Shown piece after piece: positions 36,995 through 46,105 of a stretch of DNA of 64,000 bases. A program made the translations under genes and the position numbers. The stretch lies in the NCBI RefSeq assembly GCF_039233145.1, contig NZ_CP136419.1:1400001-1464000 (forward strand), given 5' to 3'. The DNA comes from Moorella humiferrea. Lineage in GTDB: Bacteria; Bacillota; DSM-521; Neomoorellales; Neomoorellaceae. The notes under the pieces were generated by a model. The model ran no database searches and was not told the DNA's origin. It saw only the letters and a program-made list of their open reading frames with translations. The stretch's first letter is position 1. Each line of letters opens with the position of its first letter.

Positions 36995-38314
36995 TTACCT
37001 ACAAACCAACCGGTGGGGAATCACGTCATTGCGAAGCAGGTCATTGTAATCTTCCCGTTTTAAAATCAAATCGGCAGTTCCATCCTTTACTAAAACGGCA
37101 GCCGGTCGGCCTAGGCGGTTGTAATTGCTGGACATAGCATAGCCATAAGCGCCGGTACAAGGTATGACAAGGATGTCTCCTGTCTCTACCTGAGGTAGCT
37201 CTGCCTCCCAAATAAGCATATCACCGGACTCGCAGCATTTGCCGGTTATAGCTACTTTCTCGACAACTGAACGATCGGCCTTGTTGGCCAATATGGCTTC
37301 GTATTTGGCACCGTAAAGGGCCGGGCGAATATTGTCGGCCATGCCGCCGTCAACGGCAACGTACTTACGCACGCCGGGAATTTCTTTAATTGTGCCTACG
37401 GTATAGGCAGTGCTCCCGGCTGGTCCCACAATGGATCTGCCCGGTTCGACGATTATCAGGGGACGGGGGATTTTTAAATTCCGGGCGGCCTCCTCGACTG
37501 CAGTAAAGATGGTTTCGGCATAGGCACCGATGGGCTGGGGATGGTCCTCAGCAGTATAATATATGCCGAACCCCCCTCCAAGATCAAGCTCGGAGGTTAT
37601 TAAACCCGTCGCCTCCTTGATAGCCGCGGCCAACTCCATCATAACCGTCGCCGCCAGCCTGTAAGGCTCCAGTTCAAAAATCTGGGAGCCTATATGGCAG
37701 TGTAAGCCTTTAAATTCCAGGCCCGGTAGTTCTTTCAACCTTTTGGCGGCTGCCAGGGCCTGACCGTTGGGCAGGGTAAAACCGAATTTAGAATCAATCT
37801 GACCGGTACGTATATAATCATGGGTATGGGCTTCAATGCCCGGCGTCACCCTTAAAATTACCGGTGCCTTAACCCCCCTTTCTGCGCTTAAGCGGCTCAA
37901 CAGCTCCAATTCGGCGAAATTATCTACCACAAACCTGCCAATACCCGCCTCCAGGGCCTGGCAAATTTCGGCATAACTTTTGTTGTTACCGTGAAAGTAA
38001 ATATTTTCAACAGGAAAACCGGCCGCCAGGGCGGTGTACAACTCCCCGCCGGAAACTACATCCAGACCCAGTCCCTCGTCGGCGATTATCCGGCACATGG
38101 CCATGGTCAAAAAGGCCTTGCCAGCATAAATTACCTTGCCTAAACCTTCCTCAACGGCAAAAGCCCTGATAAACTTCCGGCAGTTATCGCGTATACAATC
38201 TTCGTCAAAAATATATAAGGGGGTGCCGAATTCCCTGGCCAGTTCGACAACGCTGCATCCCCCGATGGTGAGGTGTCCTTTAGCATCGATGTGCATGGTG
38301 CCATGTAAGTGCAT
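36995..38314 (-). CDS. lysA: Diaminopimelate decarboxylase
   Basis: PLP enzyme for the last step of lysine synthesis. The 439 residues contain the PLP lysine in VIYAGKAFLTMAMCRI (near 61), HCHIGSQIFE near 205, the phosphate-binding LDLGGGFGIYY near 245, EPGRSIVGPAG near 293 and the active-site CESGDML near 360. ATG start. Transcribed as the upstream neighbour of cca. Confidence 0.96.
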   Translation of the reverse strand: MHLHGTMHIDAKGHLTIGGCSVVELAREFGTPLYIFDEDCIRDNCRKFIRAFAVEEGLGKVIYAGKAFLTMAMCRIIADEGLGLDVVSGGELYTALAAGFPVENIYFHGNNKSYAEICQALEAGIGRFVVDNFAELELLSRLSAERGVKAPVILRVTPGIEAHTHDYIRTGQIDSKFGFTLPNGQALAAAKRLKELPGLEFKGLHCHIGSQIFELEPYRLAATVMMELAAAIKEATGLITSELDLGGGFGIYYTAEDHPQPIGAYAETIFTAVEEAARNLKIPRPLIIVEPGRSIVGPAGSTAYTVGTIKEIPGVRKYVAVDGGMADNIRPALYGAKYEAILANKADRSVVEKVAITGKCCESGDMLIWEAELPQVETGDILVIPCTGAYGYAMSSNYNRLGRPAAVLVKDGTADLILKREDYNDLLRNDVIPHRLVCR

Positions 38315-38387
38315 TAAAAACCCTTACTCCCCTCCAAACATATATATACTCATTTTAACCAACGGCGCCCTCCATGTCTAGAATAAT

Positions 38388-38419
38388 TAAATTAAGGGAA
38401 CCATAACCGGTTCCCTAAC
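38388..38419 (-). terminator. Intrinsic terminator after the glycosyltransferase gene
   Basis: Minus-strand stem GGGAACC/GGTTCCC (6-nt loop) at the end of the GT4 gene, followed by TTAATTTAATTATT. Confidence 0.65.
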
Positions 38420-39605
38420 TGGCTTTGGGCAGGGACAGCAGCTCCCTGTATACCTCCAGGGTATTGCGGGCCATTACGGACGTTGTAAATTTTTCTTCGG
38501 TAATTTTACGGCCGTTCTGACCGATAACCTTCCCCACCTCCGGGCGGCGTAATAAGAAGGTGATGTACCGGGCCAACTCTTTATAATCACCCATGGTAAC
38601 TAGAAAGCCGTTATGGCCGGGAACAATGATTTCCGGCATCCCCCCGGCCCTGCTGACAATAAGGGGTTTAGCCGTAGCCATGGCTTCCAGCATTACCAAC
38701 CCGAAGGGTTCCTGGAAGGCCGAAGGATAAATACACACCTCGGCGGCCTTGTAGACCGACGGCATCTCATGCCATGGGAAAAAGCGTACGAAAACATTTT
38801 TCTCCAGTTCCAAATCGGCGATAAGGCGATACATCTCAGTTACTTCTGCCGGCTGTTTCTGCCCCCAGTCGACGGTGTTGGTGGTGCCCGCCAGAATAAG
38901 TAAAGCATCGGGAAATTCCCGGCGCACAAGGTCCATGGCTTTGATGCTCACGTCACAACCCTTAGCTCGGCTCATCCGGGCTGGGTGGAATATAATGCGC
39001 CGGCCCTGCCATTCCGGGTAAGCGGCCAAGATCGAGTGCAGCTCAGCCCCGGAAGGCGCCTTGAAAGTAGTTGTGTCGGTGCCATGATAGACTACCGTTA
39101 CCCTCTCGGCCGGATAGCCGTCAACCATTAACTCCTGACGGATGTAATTACTGACGGCTATCACCTGATCCCATCCTTCGGCCAGGGTATTCATTTGCAC
39201 CCACAAATCGTCTTGCCAAACATTGTGGGCCGTAAGTACCAAAGGCCACCCGTGGCGGCGGCAAATTTCCTGGAGGGCGGCAGCATGGATGTAGCTGAAG
39301 TAATGGAAGTTGTGGGCATGGACAATGTCGGGCTTAAAATCCAGCAAGAAATTTTCCAGCAACCGCTTTATGTCTTCAGCCCGGGATTCTATACTTTCGG
39401 GTGTCAAAGAGTTTAAATCGAGCAAGGGCGAACGGAGTATGGACACGCCCCGCCAGGTTTCCCTCTCCGGCACCCCCTGGGCCGTAGCCGTTAGGAGGCT
39501 CACCTGGTGTCCCTGCCGTACCAGGTAGGGGCAGAGTAGGGCTAAATGGGATTCCACTCCCCCGATAATCGGCGGAAACGCCCAGTGTAACATGGCAATA
39601 CGCAT
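38415..39605 (-). CDS. GT4-family glycosyltransferase
   Basis: A retaining GT-B enzyme of 396 residues. N-terminal GGVESHLALLCPYLVRQGH and VHAHNFHYFSYIHA, middle IIFHPARMSRAKGCDVSIKA, and the C-terminal nucleotide-sugar motif EPFGLVMLEAMATAKPLIVSRA (EX7E) are typical. Donor and acceptor cannot be told from sequence. It lies 86 nt downstream of a glucosidase and near otsAB-galU, so a role in glucan or compatible-solute metabolism is reasonable. Confidence 0.88.
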   Translation of the reverse strand: MRIAMLHWAFPPIIGGVESHLALLCPYLVRQGHQVSLLTATAQGVPERETWRGVSILRSPLLDLNSLTPESIESRAEDIKRLLENFLLDFKPDIVHAHNFHYFSYIHAAALQEICRRHGWPLVLTAHNVWQDDLWVQMNTLAEGWDQVIAVSNYIRQELMVDGYPAERVTVVYHGTDTTTFKAPSGAELHSILAAYPEWQGRRIIFHPARMSRAKGCDVSIKAMDLVRREFPDALLILAGTTNTVDWGQKQPAEVTEMYRLIADLELEKNVFVRFFPWHEMPSVYKAAEVCIYPSAFQEPFGLVMLEAMATAKPLIVSRAGGMPEIIVPGHNGFLVTMGDYKELARYITFLLRRPEVGKVIGQNGRKITEEKFTTSVMARNTLEVYRELLSLPKAS

Positions 39606-39691
39606 ATTACATCAGCCTCCTTTTAGGTTAAAATATACCAGATTTAATTTTAGCCAGGGGCTAGGGAAAAATCAATAAAGGACAAAGTTGC

Positions 39692-41851
39692 TTATGCTTC
39701 AATAATTACCTTTATTTCCCCTTCTTTCTTTAAAACATTGGTAAAGACCTTGCCTTCCCCTTCCTCAAAGGCCAAATCCAACCTGCTCCCGGCAATGGCT
39801 AAATTTCTGAGAACTACCCTTTTAGTGCCCGGCAGAAGGATAGGCCGTGATATATAAAGGGTGTTTTCCCGTAAATCCAAGCCGAGTAAATGTTGCAAAA
39901 AGGTAAAGAGGCTTCCCACCGCCCAGGCCTGGGGATCACAGGCAACAGGGTAACGCACCGGTCCGCTCAACCCCCGACGGGTAAAACCGCAGAATAGTTC
40001 AGGCCAGCGGCGGTAATTGAAGAAGGAAGCGGCGGCAAACAGACCGTCGGCCAATCGTGCCAGCTCTTCCAGACATTGATAACGGCGCAGCCCGGCCGCG
40101 ATAATGGCATTATCATGGGGCCAAACAGAACCGTTGTGATAGCTCATGGGGTTATATGCCTTTTCGTTTTTGCTCATGGTGCGAATACCCCAACCTGAGT
40201 AAAAGTCGTCGGAAAGAAGCCTCCTGGCCACTCTTCTGGCCCGTTCCGGCGCGAGGATGCCGGTAAAGAGGGCATGCCCGCCATTGGAAACCATAGTGGT
40301 AATGGGCCTTTTTTTACCATCGAGGGCAAAAATCAAATAACCTTCATCTTCGAGCCAAAAATCGCGGTTAAAACGTTCTTTCAATTTTTGGGCCCGAGTT
40401 TCCAGCTCCAAGGCCGCCCTTTTTTCCCCCAGTACCTTCAAAAGGAAGGACCCTTCACAGAGGGCGAGGTAGTAGTAAGCCTGCACCTCAACCAGGGCCA
40501 GGGGCCCTTCGGGAATGCGGCCATCTTTATCCACCACCCCGTCCCAGGAATCCTTCCAGCCTTGATTGGTTAAGCCTGCCGGCGATTCTCGCCAGTACTC
40601 CAGGTAACCGTCGCCGTCCAAATCACCGTAGCGCCAGCACCAATTAAGGCAGCCCTTTAAAGGAGCGGCCATTTCCCAGAGCATTTCGCCGTCCAAGGTC
40701 CACCTGTAGGTGTTGCCTAAAAGGATTACAAACCAAAGGGTGGCGTCTATAGAACCGTAGTAAGGGCTGTGGGGCACTTCCCGGCAGCGAGTCATCTCGC
40801 CGCGTCGCAGTTCGTGAAGGATTTTTCCCGGCCTTTCCTCTCGCCATTTGTCAATTCCCTTTCCTTGATACCGGGCCAGGAAATGCAGGGTGTTTTTAGC
40901 TATTTCCGGATTTAAGACCAGGGCCTGCCAGGAAGCGATGAGGGAATCCCGGCCAAAGGGTGCCGTATACCAGGGTATGCCGGCGGCAATAATCTTGCCT
41001 TCATCAGGAAACTCGATTTCCAAAGCCTTGAGGTCGGTGACCGCTATTTTAAACATATCGTTAATAAAATTGTTATCCGTCCAAATCTGAGTGCATTGCT
41101 TTTGCCAGCGGCGGTAAGATGCGGCCAGCTCAATGGATACCGCGGCAAAGCTTCCGTTGATTTGGCCGTCGAAAACACCGCGACCGTCGGGTTCTATTTT
41201 TAAGTAAAGATATATCTTTTTTTTAGGGGGGAGAACTATTTCATAGGTGCCCTCCCCACGGCCGGGCTGTCCTATAATGCTGCATGGCGCCGGTTCAAAG
41301 GTAATGCTGGTTGTACGGAAGACGTTATCCAACCCTTTGTAGTTAAGGATGAAACCGAAAGGATGAACCTCGGTCTTCTGCAGTTCCCCCCGGCGCGGGC
41401 GCCTACTACCCCGCACTTCGAAAATATCACGAAAATCGGCGGCAAAGGTGAAATGGAGTGTCAAGCTGACGGGAAAGGCGTTAAAATTAATAAGGCGCAG
41501 CCGCTGGTAAAGGGCACCTTTAATCAACCTTAAAAGGCGAAGGTGAATTGTCTGGGCGGGGACCAAGGTTCCATCTGCCAGGGTAAAAGGAGGATTGGTG
41601 AGCTCAATCTGGCTGAAGTGGCTGTCGCGTACCGTAGAAGAAAGATAAACGGCCCGCCATCCATTAACGGTAAATTCCATGAAATGGAGATAGCGCGTAT
41701 CGTTATAGTACAGACCCAAACTGCCGCCTTCAGCGTCATTTAGGGAACCGTCCGGTAAAAAAACAAAAAACATGCTCCCTTCCTTTAAAACCTCGGTCCG
41801 CGGCTCCATAACACAAGGATTGTTTCGTAAATCTAAAGAAGTTTCCAGCAT
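39692..41851 (-). CDS. Amylo-alpha-1,6-glucosidase-like glycogen debranching protein
   Basis: A 719-residue protein with the glycogen-debranching N-terminal beta domain (LGLYYNDTRYLHFMEFTVNG) and an (alpha/alpha)6 glucosidase domain: PWYTAPFGRDSLIASWQAL near 295, LEYWRESPAGLTNQGWKDSWD near 455 and YHNGSVWPHDNAIIAAGL near 580. Such proteins act on alpha-1,6 or alpha-glucosyl bonds; the true substrate is unknown. ATG start after AAGGAGGGGGAGAT. Faces the IS110 element. Confidence 0.88.
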   Translation of the reverse strand: MLETSLDLRNNPCVMEPRTEVLKEGSMFFVFLPDGSLNDAEGGSLGLYYNDTRYLHFMEFTVNGWRAVYLSSTVRDSHFSQIELTNPPFTLADGTLVPAQTIHLRLLRLIKGALYQRLRLINFNAFPVSLTLHFTFAADFRDIFEVRGSRRPRRGELQKTEVHPFGFILNYKGLDNVFRTTSITFEPAPCSIIGQPGRGEGTYEIVLPPKKKIYLYLKIEPDGRGVFDGQINGSFAAVSIELAASYRRWQKQCTQIWTDNNFINDMFKIAVTDLKALEIEFPDEGKIIAAGIPWYTAPFGRDSLIASWQALVLNPEIAKNTLHFLARYQGKGIDKWREERPGKILHELRRGEMTRCREVPHSPYYGSIDATLWFVILLGNTYRWTLDGEMLWEMAAPLKGCLNWCWRYGDLDGDGYLEYWRESPAGLTNQGWKDSWDGVVDKDGRIPEGPLALVEVQAYYYLALCEGSFLLKVLGEKRAALELETRAQKLKERFNRDFWLEDEGYLIFALDGKKRPITTMVSNGGHALFTGILAPERARRVARRLLSDDFYSGWGIRTMSKNEKAYNPMSYHNGSVWPHDNAIIAAGLRRYQCLEELARLADGLFAAASFFNYRRWPELFCGFTRRGLSGPVRYPVACDPQAWAVGSLFTFLQHLLGLDLRENTLYISRPILLPGTKRVVLRNLAIAGSRLDLAFEEGEGKVFTNVLKKEGEIKVIIEA

Positions 41852-41872
41852 ATCTCCCCCTCCTTGTATGAT

Positions 41873-41903
41873 ATGACCAACGGTTAAATTTCCAGTTGGT
41901 CAT
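41873..41903 (-). promoter_or_regulatory. Inverted repeat upstream of the glucosidase gene
   Basis: Perfect 9-bp arms ATGACCAAC (41873-41881) and GTTGGTCAT (41895-41903) separated by 13 nt, just upstream of the ribosome-binding site. It could be an operator or an RNA hairpin. The IS110 left end lies in or next to it. Confidence 0.45.
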
Positions 41904-41939
41904 TTATTTTGTCATAAAAAGTGTTTGACCTTTGAGGTA

Positions 41940-42200
41940 TCCTTTGGGACAATCACGGTAGAACCGTGGCGGGGCAGTTTTCTCCCTCCTGCACTTTCAA
42001 GTGCTTTTTGAGACTGCTCCCCGGGCCTGACGGCAACCGCTTACGCGCGGGTCGCACGCCCTTTAGAGGTTCTCCCTTCAGCAAGGAGCTACGCACCAGT
42101 CTCTTAAGGGTCGGTGCTCATCAGCAAGGTTGCTGTTACGTCAGGTTCCCAGGGATACCCCAATTTTGGTTTGCTATTTCCCCGGGAAAGGAGGTGTTTT
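41940..42200 (+). ncRNA. Candidate bridge RNA region of the IS110 element
   Basis: IS110 elements of this layout express a bridge RNA from the non-coding part before the transposase. Here a 6-bp hairpin CACGGT/ACCGTG lies at about 41954-41968. Long-range complements GAGACTG (42010) / CAGTCTC (42097) and CCTGACG plus GCAACC (42026-42038) / GGTTGC plus CGTCAGG (42128-42145) are also present. No reading frame covers the region. Exact ends and guide loops are not determined. Confidence 0.5.
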
Positions 42201-42203
42201 GCT

Positions 42204-43433
42204 ATGGGAAAAACTCTTTTTGTCGGTATCGATATAGGGTCCGACACCAATGTGGTGCGCATCCTCGACGATACCGGCGAAGATGTCTGCGGTTTTAGCG
42301 TTTCCAACGACCTTCCCGGAGCTGAAAGGCTTGTGGAAAGGATTGTTACTGAAGCTGAGCTCATTGATGCTGATAAGGTTAAGATTGGCATGGAAGCTAC
42401 TAACCTGTATTGGTGGCACCTTTCCCAGGCCCTGCATGAGGCCCCTGAACTCTCGGCTTTTGATGCGGAAATAGCGGTGATTAACCCTAAGGTAATTGAT
42501 GGTTTTAAGCGTATCTATCCGGATATGGCTAAGACCGATTCCTTGGATGCCCGGGTTATTGCTGATTGCTTGCGGTTTGGACGGGTACGTCCAACACCTC
42601 CTCCTGATATGACCTATGCTCCTTTGCAACGGCTTACCCGGTTTCGCTATCACCTGGTCAGTAACCTCACTCGTGAGAAGAATAGGGCCCTCAATCTGAT
42701 ATTCCTTAAGTTCTCTACCTACCAGAAGGAGTGCCCCTTCTCCGATTTGTTCGGGCAGGCCTCCCGGGCCGTCGTTGGCAACCTCACCCCTGATGAAATT
42801 GCTAATATGCCGGTGGAAGAACTGGTCGATATGATGCTTGAGCACGGTAATAACCGCTTGAAGGATGTCCCGGAGATGGCCAGAGTTATTAAACAGGCGG
42901 CCTGCAGTTCCTACCGTTTAAACCCTAAAATGCGGGATGCTGTTGATGTTACCCTGGCCATGTCCCTGGAAACCATCCGCTTCTTTGAAACCCAGCAGAA
43001 GAAAATCGACCAGGTCATTGCTAAAGAACTTAAAGCCATTCCCCAAACGTTAGATACTGTTCCTGGTATCGGGCCAGTTTACTCTGCCGGCATTGTAGCC
43101 GAAATTGGTGACATCTCCAGGTTTAAGAACCACAATGCCCTTGCTAAATTTGCGGGCCTGACCTGGCGGCAGCATCAGTCTAGCAAGTTTTCTGCCGAGG
43201 ATATCCCCTTAACCAGGTCCGGTAATTATTACTTACGGTACTACCTCATTGAAGCGGCTAATTCCGTCCGGGTGCGGGAGCCGGAATACGCCGCGTTCTA
43301 CCGCAAGAAATTTACCGAAGCCAGGCATCATCACCATAAACGTGCCTTGGTCTTGACTGCCCGCAAGCTCGTGCGCATGGTCTTCACGCTGCTGAGTGAG
43401 GGCCAAATTTACCGGCAAAGGAGGTTGGGTTAA
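42204..43433 (+). CDS. IS110-family transposase (DEDD recombinase)
   Basis: 409 residues from the ATG at 42204, preceded by AAAGGAGGTG. The N-terminal RuvC-like domain has FVGIDIGSDTNVVRI (first Asp), IGMEATNLYWWHL (Glu) and TDSLDARVIADCLRFGRVR (two Asp). The C-terminal Transposase_20 part has LDTVPGIGPVYSAGIVAEIG, FAGLTWRQHQSS and RSGNYYLRYYLIEAANSV. It appears intact and could be active. Base and codon use are close to those of neighbours. Confidence 0.95.
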   Translation: MGKTLFVGIDIGSDTNVVRILDDTGEDVCGFSVSNDLPGAERLVERIVTEAELIDADKVKIGMEATNLYWWHLSQALHEAPELSAFDAEIAVINPKVIDGFKRIYPDMAKTDSLDARVIADCLRFGRVRPTPPPDMTYAPLQRLTRFRYHLVSNLTREKNRALNLIFLKFSTYQKECPFSDLFGQASRAVVGNLTPDEIANMPVEELVDMMLEHGNNRLKDVPEMARVIKQAACSSYRLNPKMRDAVDVTLAMSLETIRFFETQQKKIDQVIAKELKAIPQTLDTVPGIGPVYSAGIVAEIGDISRFKNHNALAKFAGLTWRQHQSSKFSAEDIPLTRSGNYYLRYYLIEAANSVRVREPEYAAFYRKKFTEARHHHHKRALVLTARKLVRMVFTLLSEGQIYRQRRLG

Positions 43434-43607
43434 ACTTTCTTTAAAGTTTACTTTTAGTGTTTGTGCTGGCAATTATTGTCTCGGTTTGCCGGCTTGGTTT
43501 TTTATTGCCTTTTTTACATTTTGAGACATTAAAATTTCCAGTTCAGGGTCTTGACATTTTACCGCGGGTCTCTTTTGTTATATATTACCAATAGTGTAGA
43601 GGAATAT

Positions 43608-43635
43608 TTGCATTTTGTTACCATTATGATATAAT
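43608..43635 (+). promoter_or_regulatory. Promoter in front of the otsA riboswitch
   Basis: TTGCAT (43608-43613), 16-nt spacer and a perfect TATAAT (43630-43635). The aptamer begins about 17 nt later. Confidence 0.65.
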
Positions 43636-43651
43636 ATAGTCTGTATATATC

Positions 43652-43795
43652 CCATCACGCTGAATTGCGGTAAAACAACCGTAAGCGGGGGAACCAGTTT
43701 TTCGGGGGTGAATCTTGCCGGCAGCGGCCGGCGAGTAGGGCGTATAAATTTTACGTCCGAACCCGTCAGCTAACTTCGTAAGCGTGGAGGGTATA
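43652..43795 (+). ncRNA. Cyclic-di-AMP riboswitch (ydaO/yuaA class)
   Basis: Conserved aptamer blocks are seen in order: CGCTGAATTGCGG, GCGGGGGAACCA, GGGGGTGAATC, AGTAGGG and CCGAACCCGTCAGCTAAC followed by TTCGTAAGCG. These match the ydaO class known to sense cyclic-di-AMP and usually turn genes off. A terminator follows before otsA, so high c-di-AMP should lower trehalose synthesis. Sequence recognition is strong; the regulatory sign is from family knowledge. Confidence 0.93.
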
Positions 43796-43811
43796 TATTG
43801 TTATTGAATTT

Positions 43812-43842
43812 CCCCGGTTCCCCCGGGGTTTAACTTTATTTT
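43812..43842 (+). terminator. Riboswitch expression-platform terminator
   Basis: Stem CCCCGG/CCGGGG (43812-43828, 5-nt loop) followed by TTTAACTTTATTTT, lying between the aptamer and the otsA ribosome-binding site. Confidence 0.8.
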
Positions 43843-43899
43843 AAAGGAGTTGAGGGTATCTCGACAACGGCACAGGTCAAAAAAAGGAGGTATGCCAAA

Positions 43900-45357
43900 G
43901 TGGCTAAAAAACAAACAGCTAAAATCATCATGGTTTCCAACCGGGGAGCGTACAATCTTCAAGCCACTGAAAGCGGTATCCGTCCTGTACCGGCCATCAG
44001 CGGCCTCGTTTCGGCAGTTGAACCTCTTTTAAAAGAAAAGGGAGGCGTGTGGATAGCCTGGGGTGGACGTGAGGCTCCACGGAAAAACGCCACAGGCCTA
44101 CGGTTACCAGTACCCCAGGACGATCCGCTGTATTCTTTTCAGGAAGTTCCTTTAACTGCCGAGGAAATAGAACTTTATTATAATGGTTTCAGCAACGGCG
44201 CCCTGTGGCCCCTGTGCCATTATTTTTTAGAAAAATGTAGCTATAAAGCAGCAGAATGGGAGACATATGTTAAGGTTAATAACAAATTTGCCGAAGCTGC
44301 TCTCTTGGAAACAACGGAGGGCGATGTTGTTTGGGTAAACGACTATCACCTGGCCCTCGTTCCTTCAATCATTCGTAACCGTCAACCCAAGGCAAAACAA
44401 TTCTTTTTCTGGCACATCCCCTTCCCCCATCACGATCTTCTGTCTACCCTTCCTTGGGCGTCCCATATCCTGCGCGGTCTTTTGGGAACCGATGTGCTGG
44501 GTTTTCATTTACGGTCGTATGCCGACAACTTCCTTAATGCAGTCGCGTCCCTGCTGGACGCCGAAGTGGATTTTGAACATAATACCGTCTACTGGCAACA
44601 AAGGTGCATTTATGTAGGGGCCTGGCCTATGGGTATCGATTACCACAACTTCCGCCGCCGGGCCATGGATCCGGCAACTGTATCCAGGGCGATGGCCCTT
44701 CGCAGTCAATTCAATGTAGAACGCCTGGCTTTGAGCGTAGAAAGGCTGGATTATACCAAAGGTATAGTGGAAAAACTCCTCGCCTGGGAGCGTTTCCTGG
44801 ACAAATCGCCCAAATGGCGTGGCCGGACCTCCCTGATTCAAATTGCGGTGCCCAGCCGTACCGCCGTACCGGCTTATCGATTACTAAAGGAAGAAGTCGA
44901 AGCCGTGGTACAGCGCATTAACCATCGCTTCGGCCAAGGAAGCTACCGTCCCGTACATTTTTTCTGGCAGGGGATACCTCGTCAGGAATTGGTATCCTAT
45001 TACCTTGCCGCCGACGTCATGCTGGTCACCCCTCTGCGCGACGGCTTAAACCTGGTTGCCAAAGAGTATGTAGCTTCCAGACGTGACGGCAGCGGGGTTT
45101 TGGTGTTAAGCCGTTTCGCCGGTGCCGCCCAGGAATTGAAGGGTGCCGTCCTCGTCAACCCCTATGACCTCGACGGTATGGCCGCCCTCTTTACCAGGGC
45201 CTTAAATATGGATCGCGAAGAACAGGAAAAAAGGATGCGTCTAATGCAGGAAAGGGTACGCCGTTACGACATCCGCTGGTGGTTGGGCTGTTTCTATCAA
45301 GCCATGATGGCCGCCGAAAGGGAAATTTCCCATGTCTCCGAATCAACTGGCAGCTAA
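43900..45357 (+). CDS. otsA: Trehalose-6-phosphate synthase (GT20)
   Basis: Makes trehalose 6-phosphate from a nucleotide-glucose and glucose 6-phosphate. The 485 residues have the N-terminal [27 protein letters not shown] near 147, [18 protein letters not shown] near 168, a donor-site block [20 protein letters not shown] near 285, and [17 protein letters not shown] near 380. GTG start 7 nt after AAAGGAGGT. Overlaps otsB by 26 nt, so trehalose 6-phosphate would be used at once. Confidence 0.95.
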   Translation: MAKKQTAKIIMVSNRGAYNLQATESGIRPVPAISGLVSAVEPLLKEKGGVWIAWGGREAPRKNATGLRLPVPQDDPLYSFQEVPLTAEEIELYYNGFSNGALWPLCHYFLEKCSYKAAEWETYVKVNNKFAEAALLETTEGDVVWVNDYHLALVPSIIRNRQPKAKQFFFWHIPFPHHDLLSTLPWASHILRGLLGTDVLGFHLRSYADNFLNAVASLLDAEVDFEHNTVYWQQRCIYVGAWPMGIDYHNFRRRAMDPATVSRAMALRSQFNVERLALSVERLDYTKGIVEKLLAWERFLDKSPKWRGRTSLIQIAVPSRTAVPAYRLLKEEVEAVVQRINHRFGQGSYRPVHFFWQGIPRQELVSYYLAADVMLVTPLRDGLNLVAKEYVASRRDGSGVLVLSRFAGAAQELKGAVLVNPYDLDGMAALFTRALNMDREEQEKRMRLMQERVRRYDIRWWLGCFYQAMMAAEREISHVSESTGS

Positions 45358-46081
45358 AATTCGCGCCGGCGGCGAAGTGCTTTTAATGTGCGATTACGAC
45401 GGTACCCTTGTCCCCCTGGCCCCGCACCCCAGTTTAGCCCAACCCGGGCCCCATCTTTTAGATTTGCTGCGGCGCCTTGTTATGAGGCCCCATTTACATA
45501 TGGCCGTAATCAGCGGCCGCAGCCTTGACGAATTGCGGGAACTCCTGCCCGTTGCAGGTCTTTATCTTGCCGGTCTGCACGGGGCGTACGTGTTAACCCC
45601 TGACAAACGGGTTGTAAGCCTTATTCCTTCAGGTAAAGAAAAAATCCCCTGGGCGGAAATTTTTAAACTGGCCCAAAAGTTAACGGCAGGCCTGCCGGGA
45701 TTTTATCTAGAAAATAAAGGCGAGGCCGTAGCCATCCACTACCGGCTGGTCCCTCCCAAAACGGCGGCGTCGGTTTTACATGAGTTCCGGCGGTCCATGG
45801 AGCCATATCACATCTTCGGCATCGAATTCCTTGAAGGAAACAAAGTCCTCGAAGTGCGCCGTCGTGGTATCAATAAAGGCCTAGCGGTAACCTACTTTAT
45901 CAAAAAATGGCCCAGGGCGCTGCCGGTTTATTTGGGTGACGACAAAACCGACGCCGACGCTTTTTCCGCCCTGCCCCCGAACGGCCTGGCAGTCCGCGTC
46001 GGCAACGTACTTACCACTGAAACTCCCTATTTTTTACCTTCGGCGAAAGAAGTCGTCGAACTTTTAGCCCACTTGGTTTAG
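45332..46081 (+). CDS. otsB: Trehalose-6-phosphate phosphatase
   Basis: HAD-superfamily phosphatase finishing trehalose synthesis. The 249 residues show the nucleophile motif MCDYDGTLVPLAPHP (Asp near 21), VISGRSLDELRELLP near 58, EVRRRGINKGLAV with the Lys of motif III near 175, and LGDDKTDADAFSAL near 205. It overlaps otsA and precedes galU, which supplies UDP-glucose. Confidence 0.95.
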   Translation: MSPNQLAAKIRAGGEVLLMCDYDGTLVPLAPHPSLAQPGPHLLDLLRRLVMRPHLHMAVISGRSLDELRELLPVAGLYLAGLHGAYVLTPDKRVVSLIPSGKEKIPWAEIFKLAQKLTAGLPGFYLENKGEAVAIHYRLVPPKTAASVLHEFRRSMEPYHIFGIEFLEGNKVLEVRRRGINKGLAVTYFIKKWPRALPVYLGDDKTDADAFSALPPNGLAVRVGNVLTTETPYFLPSAKEVVELLAHLV

Positions 46082-46105
46082 CATTTTTTAGTGAGGTGGT
46101 AAGAT

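Larger units (their letters stand above)
41898..43531 (+). mobile_element. IS110-family insertion element (ends approximate)
   Basis: Contains one DEDD transposase gene, a roughly 300-nt structured non-coding left part and about 100 nt after the gene. It separates the glucosidase gene from otsA. AAATTTCCAGTT occurs at 41886-41897 and again at 43532-43543, which I use as provisional outer limits. IS110 elements make no ordinary target duplication, so these limits need a comparison with an empty site. Confidence 0.6.

Noticed and set aside
42174-42845. 223-residue frame antisense to the transposase
   Set aside because: No ribosome-binding site or family pattern; it is a shadow of the IS110 transposase gene.
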